Below, in pieces: positions 12,516-12,516 of a DNA stretch of 12,516 nucleotides (position 1 is the stretch's first letter; every line of letters begins with the position of its first letter). Both the position numbers and the translations under genes were made by a program. Origin of the DNA: Chloroflexia bacterium (lineage in GTDB: Bacteria > Chloroflexota > Chloroflexia > Thermomicrobiales > JALYUS01); contig JAICIL010000107.1 in NCBI GenBank assembly GCA_025924435.1, positions 1 to 12,516 of the forward strand, read 5' to 3'. A model generated the notes under the pieces. That model was given only the letters and a program-made list of their open reading frames with translations, was not told where the DNA came from and did no database searches.

Positions 12516-12516
12516 G

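Noticed and set aside
1..12516. Insertion sequence, integron, phage or CRISPR content
   Set aside because: No transposase, integrase, terminal inverted repeats with target duplications, or regularly spaced repeats were seen.

Overview
The window is about 12.5 kb of very GC-rich bacterial DNA with strong G/C bias at third codon positions and tightly packed genes. The gene mix (acyl-ACP desaturase, hemolysin III, AI-2E-type permease, KaiC-like double ATPase, CheB/CheR fusion, single-domain receivers, PRC-barrel and ferritin-like stress proteins) suits a free-living high-GC bacterium. Chloroflexota (Thermomicrobia-like) or a deep actinobacterial relative is my guess, held weakly. No rRNA, tRNA, CRISPR array, insertion sequence or phage gene was recognised.

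Left part (1-3395, + strand): the 3' end of an acyl-ACP desaturase, a full hemolysin III gene, a vestige of a lapA-like gene, a 57-aa acidic protein, an AI-2E-family permease overlapping it by ATGA, then a degenerate receiver protein behind a repeat-rich promoter region. Middle part (3595-6120, - strand): a canonical CheY-like receiver, a KaiC-like double ATPase and a PRC-barrel protein, read in that order. Next (6383-9785): a divergent CheB-CheR-PAS-coiled-coil protein, a small helical protein of unknown function, and a convergent gene for an unusual protein with an N-terminal ribbon-helix-helix domain and a C-terminal receiver. Right part (10131-12396, + strand): a second degenerate receiver, a truncated hemolysin III copy, an intact lapA-like gene, a second acidic small protein and a ferritin-like protein followed by a good terminator hairpin.

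The most striking observation is that the left and right parts hold two copies of one cassette, hlyIII - lapA - small acidic protein. They have decayed reciprocally: the left copy keeps hlyIII but has lost nearly all of lapA, while the right copy keeps lapA but has only the last third of hlyIII. The small acidic gene survives in both. A pair of related degenerate receiver proteins also lies near the two copies.

Functionally the centre looks like a signalling island: four receiver-domain proteins, a KaiC-like ATPase lacking the clock phosphorylation residues and a CheBR fusion, with no histidine kinase in view. Around it are envelope and stress genes (LapA-like, PAQR membrane protein, AI-2E permease, PRC barrel, ferritin-like). 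The RHH-receiver fusion is the one clear candidate DNA-binding output protein. Coordinated action of these genes is an inference from proximity.
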